Below, piece after piece: positions 60,870 through 64,000 of a stretch of 64,000 nt of DNA (position 1 is the first letter of the stretch; each line of letters opens with the position of its first letter). The position numbers and the translations under genes were made by a program. Where the stretch lies: assembly GCA_011033025.1 (NCBI GenBank), contig WFMF01000052.1, positions 506,396 to 570,395 of the forward strand, in the 5' to 3' direction. The notes below the pieces were generated by a model. It ran no database searches and was not told where the DNA came from. It saw only the letters and a program-made list of their open reading frames with translations. Source of the stretch: Beroe forskalii. Its lineage: Eukaryota > Ctenophora > Nuda > Beroida > Beroidae.

Positions 60870-61380
60870 GCTTCTGCTCATTACCTCAGGGAAGTGTTGC
60901 TAAATACGTATACCCCTGTTATAGTTGCGCGGCGCGTACACACATCTATGCGGCCCGGGCCCTTAGGAAAGGAAAGCGTTGCGCGCGTACGCTTGCAAAT
61001 ATGTAGGTTTTAAAGAGGATATATATATTTACACGGCCCGGCTTATTCCCCCAACCAGGTTGCTAAACACGTATATCCCTGTGTGGCTCGCGCGGCGCGC
61101 TTCCCCAGCGCGCTTCCCGCAGGGAAGCGCGCGGCGCGTACACACACCTATGCGGGCTTAGGAACCAACCAGGGGCTTCGCGAAAAGAGCAAGGCGCCGC
61201 GCGCGTAAAAATAGGGATCTCGTTAGATCAACGTAACACGGCTTATTTTTTTGCAGTGCATATACGCTGCATGCTGCAGATGATACAACAAGTGCCATGT
61301 GCGTCGCTTCTTTTTTTTCTTAAAAAATTATTGGACAAAAAGCGCGCGCACAGCTGGCAAATAGCGCCGCGCTGAGTTTG
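60870..61380. mobile_element. GC-rich hairpin-element cluster, right arm
   Basis: Diverged counterpart of 32330-33090 in complement. It includes the clean copy at 61060-61164 and partial ends (TGCTAAATACGTATACC near 60899; GGGCCCTTAGGAA near 60956). Element content differs from the left arm, so these elements moved or recombined after the arms separated. Confidence 0.6.
61060..61164 (+). mobile_element. 105-bp GC-rich miniature element with 9-bp target duplication
   Basis: TTGCTAAACACGTATATCC to GGGCTTAGGAA with a GC-rich hairpin core. CCAACCAGG flanks it at 61051-61059 and 61165-61173, a perfect 9-bp duplication. It is 11 bp longer than the 94-bp copies because of an extra GCGCTTCCC-type segment in the loop. 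Confidence 0.8.
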
Positions 61381-61850
61381 GAACTGTACACTAAGATTGT
61401 TATTTTGTTTTACGAATTTTTCAGAATTTTCAAAAATTGTCTGCTTCACTGAATTTTTTGATATTGCAGTGCCTGCATTGCATGCATTGTAATCATTCAG
61501 CTGCATCATACCTTGTAATATATTGTTTGCATGTAGTCAGATGAATAAATTTTTAGGTGGTTTCATCGTTATTCGTTCCACGTCGATCGAATGGACTGAT
61601 CAAATGAAAACTGCGCACAATACACTATACTAATTCACGATGGCATCGCGCAAAACAGCAATTGTGTGCGTTTTTCATTTGATCAATTCATTCAATCGAC
61701 GTGGAATGATGCAGGTGCCTAATAATTGTATTGATGATTGATGTACTCACTTTTTCACTGAAAGCTTATCGATTTAAAACTGATTTTGTCTGGTTGTCTG
61801 CGTCATACAACTTAACAGTTGTGAAGATTAATTAATTTATCTATTAGCTC

Positions 61851-61875
61851 TATATATATATATATATATATATAT
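61851..61875. repeat. TA dinucleotide microsatellite
   Basis: About 12 TA units next to the LINE E empty site (GAGCTAATAGAT in complement). The left arm has no such run here. Confidence 0.9.
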
Positions 61876-62121
61876 GCATTATATGCATTGAACTTGATTG
61901 CTTATAGCATTGACTGAAGGGGACTGCATAGTGAAACTCTGAAAATGCAATAATGAATTCAAATCAGATCTACTTTACACCACTGATTTACTGCCAGCTT
62001 CAAGAATACAACATTAAAAATGATTGTTATCTCTCGTCGTCAGAAAACTCCATTCCTCAAATTTGATTGTAATTAGTAGTGTTGTTAAGTTTAATAATAT
62101 ATTATCATTATGATGTAGCTA
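61876..62121 (-). repeat. Dispersed repeat R1, copy 3, and outer end of right arm
   Basis: Complement of 29436-29690. The R1 landmark TACAATCAAATTTGAG is at 62056-62071 in complement. Homology to the left side ends at 62121. Confidence 0.65.
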
Positions 62122-62489
62122 GATAGGCAATGTTGAATGTGCACTTTCCTTGATGATAGATTGGTCAAAATCTGGATAGAACTTATCAGTTTGAACTCGT
62201 ATTTGCACATTCTTTCTACAATGACAATCCCCTTGCAGAGCTTAATGAGACAAACTCATTTCAAGGTGAACAGCACCAAGGTTTAGTTTGCCTTGTGATC
62301 ATATAATGTTTTTAAACTGTAAGTTTTTAATTCTTAACTACAATGGATCTCACAAGCTCTGTGCATCTTATTTTAAATCTGTTGGTTATTGGGGATGTAT
62401 GTATATTTAGAAGTAATTAATTAATTAATGTACATAGAACTGATTTTACTGGTCCACTTATGATTATTGATTACAATCAAATTTGAGTG

Positions 62490-63425
62490 ATGTTCTCAAG
62501 ACTATCTACTGTTTGCTCAAAGAAGCCCATTTTGAATGTTTGTTTTGCAACTTTACGTACTCATGCTAGAGCTGTTCCAAGAGTAGCAAAGCCTTCTACT
62601 AAGACTGTAGTGAAAAGAGATTGGGACTTCTATGGAAAAATTTTCTTAGGAGGAGCTGCCCTGGTTGGTGGCACATCTATGTGCATTGTTGGTCTTAAGC
62701 CTGGACATTTTGAGATAAGTGCTCTTGCTCGCTCTGTTCTCTGGCCTGAATATGTCAAAAATCGTATGCAAGGAACATATGTGTACTTTGGACTTGGTTT
62801 GGCAGTAACAGGTGCAACAATGGTGGCTACAAAAAATTTTGTGGGCCTTCAAAATTTGATTACAAGACATCCCATCCTATCAATGGTTGGGTTCATTGGA
62901 GCTCAAATTACAATCAATAGCATTCAGCATAGTTTGCCATACACTAGTGAAAACATGCTTGCTAAACACGTTCTTGCTGGAGGCTTATATACAATGATAG
63001 GAACACTTCTTGGCCCACTCCTTCATGTTGGTGGACCAATAGTTTCACGAGCTGCTATGTATACAGGAGCACTTGTATTTGGACTAACAATGGCTGCTGT
63101 TACAGCACCTTCAGAGCATTATCTGCAGATGTCTGGGCCCCTGATGATGGGATTTTGTGCTGTTGCTGCTGCCACCATAGGTTCAGCTTTCCTTCCTAAG
63201 ACAGGTGCACTTGGGGGTGGATTATACTCAGTTGCAGTCTATGGAGGAGTTGTTCTTTTTTCTGCTCTGATGCTTTATCAGACTCAGCAAATAGTACAGC
63301 AATGTGAACGTATGCCACATTACATGCAGTATGATCCCATTTCAATGAGTATTGGAATTTACATGTCAACTATCAACCTTTTCATAAGAATCCTATCCAT
63401 TCTGTCCAATAACAGGAGGAAATAA
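62490..63425 (+). CDS. GHITM: Growth hormone-inducible transmembrane protein (TMBIM5/MICS1)
   Basis: Inner mitochondrial membrane protein of the BAX-inhibitor-1 family, linked to cristae organisation, cytochrome c retention and cation exchange. Intronless frame of 311 residues from the ATG at 62490; a GTG immediately before it is in frame but unlikely to be used. The N terminus is basic and Ser/Thr-rich with no acidic residues for about 40 residues, as for a mitochondrial presequence. About seven hydrophobic helices follow. Family landmarks: AAVTAPSEHYLQM, LYSVAVYGGVVLFSALMLYQTQ, YDPISMSIGIYM and a short basic end. Human GHITM is 345 residues. It lies 370 bp outside the right arm, divergent from RTEL1. 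The absence of introns could mean a retrocopy or lineage-specific intron loss; no poly(A) tract or target duplication is seen. Confidence 0.92.
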   Translation: MFSRLSTVCSKKPILNVCFATLRTHARAVPRVAKPSTKTVVKRDWDFYGKIFLGGAALVGGTSMCIVGLKPGHFEISALARSVLWPEYVKNRMQGTYVYFGLGLAVTGATMVATKNFVGLQNLITRHPILSMVGFIGAQITINSIQHSLPYTSENMLAKHVLAGGLYTMIGTLLGPLLHVGGPIVSRAAMYTGALVFGLTMAAVTAPSEHYLQMSGPLMMGFCAVAAATIGSAFLPKTGALGGGLYSVAVYGGVVLFSALMLYQTQQIVQQCERMPHYMQYDPISMSIGIYMSTINLFIRILSILSNNRRK

Positions 63426-64000
63426 GAACCATCAACTCATGGAATGAAAGTTTCGAATGTGTTAAGTCCAAGGTTAAGATGAAGTTCACTTAAGATGGAA
63501 ACAAAACTCTTCTGAATATAGATTTGGGGACAACAAGTAACAGCTTCAATAGCCATGCCCTCATGAACTTTGATTCTAAAATTGCTTAGTGCAATGACTT
63601 GACAAGCTGTGGGTAATGAATGTTTCAACCAGTGAATGAACACTAAGTGGTTTCAATAACAATGAATTGTTAACAAGACCCTCAAAGAGACTTTAAACCA
63701 CACAATATTTGTGCTGTACAGTTTAATTTTGTTTTGTCAATAGTGAAAGTATGATTTTCATATATTACAAATTGTCTCATGTGCTTGTGAAGATTTCCTG
63801 CTATCAACTGAAAGAATAGAATTTTAATTTACCAGCTTTGTGTCTATTCTTGCATTTCACATCACACCTTCAGTGAAGAAAGTGTCAGTTGATGATGAAC
63901 TAATGAAAAACTATAATATAACCTTGTATTTTAAAATCTCTTATTTTAGACAATTTGTTAAAATTTGTGAATAATGAATATCATTGCTATGTGTTTAAGA
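63426..64000. other. GHITM downstream region
   Basis: AT-rich, presumably 3' UTR and beyond. I see no canonical AATAAA close to the stop codon, and no other feature. Confidence 0.4.

Larger units (their letters stand above)
51934..62121 (-). repeat. Right arm of large inverted duplication
   Basis: Reverse complement of 29436-42642. Arm-specific additions here are the 1.3-kb insertion at 58669-59974, a SINE-like insertion at about 53752-54028 and about six more minisatellite units. It contains the intact RTEL1 and the 5' end of the intact PPM1G. Confidence 0.9.

Noticed and set aside
1-64000. tRNA, rRNA or other structured RNA genes
   Set aside because: I looked for tRNA B-box and A-box style sequences and found none convincing.

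Overview
The window is nuclear DNA from an animal, most likely a marine invertebrate. The genes are spliced with GT-AG introns. The proteins are clearly metazoan: a rhodopsin-class GPCR, the telomere helicase RTEL1, the nuclear phosphatase PPM1G and the mitochondrial GHITM/TMBIM5. A CR1/jockey-like LINE occurs in several copies, and much of the AT-rich intergenic DNA is foldback and tandem repeat. I cannot name the phylum. A 100-N scaffold gap lies at 8382-8481.

Layout. 1-6.1 kb: an intronless GPCR gene between two LINE copies whose 3' ends face each other. 6.1-25 kb: no convincing gene, but a dense set of foldback and tandem repeats. These include GC-rich hairpin elements, two foldbacks with telomere-like cores, a 162-bp tandem array, a 2-kb piggyBac-like foldback and a LINE copy. 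25-35.2 kb: a LINE plus the 5' half of RTEL1, present twice in direct orientation. 29.4-62.1 kb: a large inverted duplication. The left arm (29436-42642) and right arm (51934-62121) mirror each other around a 9.3-kb spacer. Each arm holds RTEL1, then the start of PPM1G. 62.5-63.4 kb: intronless GHITM just outside the right arm.

The right arm carries the intact pair: RTEL1 (2 exons, 995 codons) and, about 800 bp downstream on the same strand, PPM1G (10 exons), which runs on into the spacer. The left arm carries a frameshifted RTEL1 interrupted by a hAT-like transposon in its intron, and only exon 1 of PPM1G. Insertions absent from the other arm can be read directly against empty sites: a LINE and a hAT-like element on the left, and a 1.3-kb insertion and a SINE-like insertion on the right. 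A 38-bp minisatellite in PPM1G intron 1 differs in copy number between the arms. This pattern fits either a real inverted segmental duplication or two divergent haplotypes joined head to head by the assembler; the sequence alone does not decide.

Functionally RTEL1 (telomere and recombination helicase), PPM1G (nuclear PP2C) and GHITM (inner mitochondrial membrane) are unrelated housekeeping genes. I see no operon-like logic and no novel multi-gene system. The novelty is in the repeats and in the duplication architecture.
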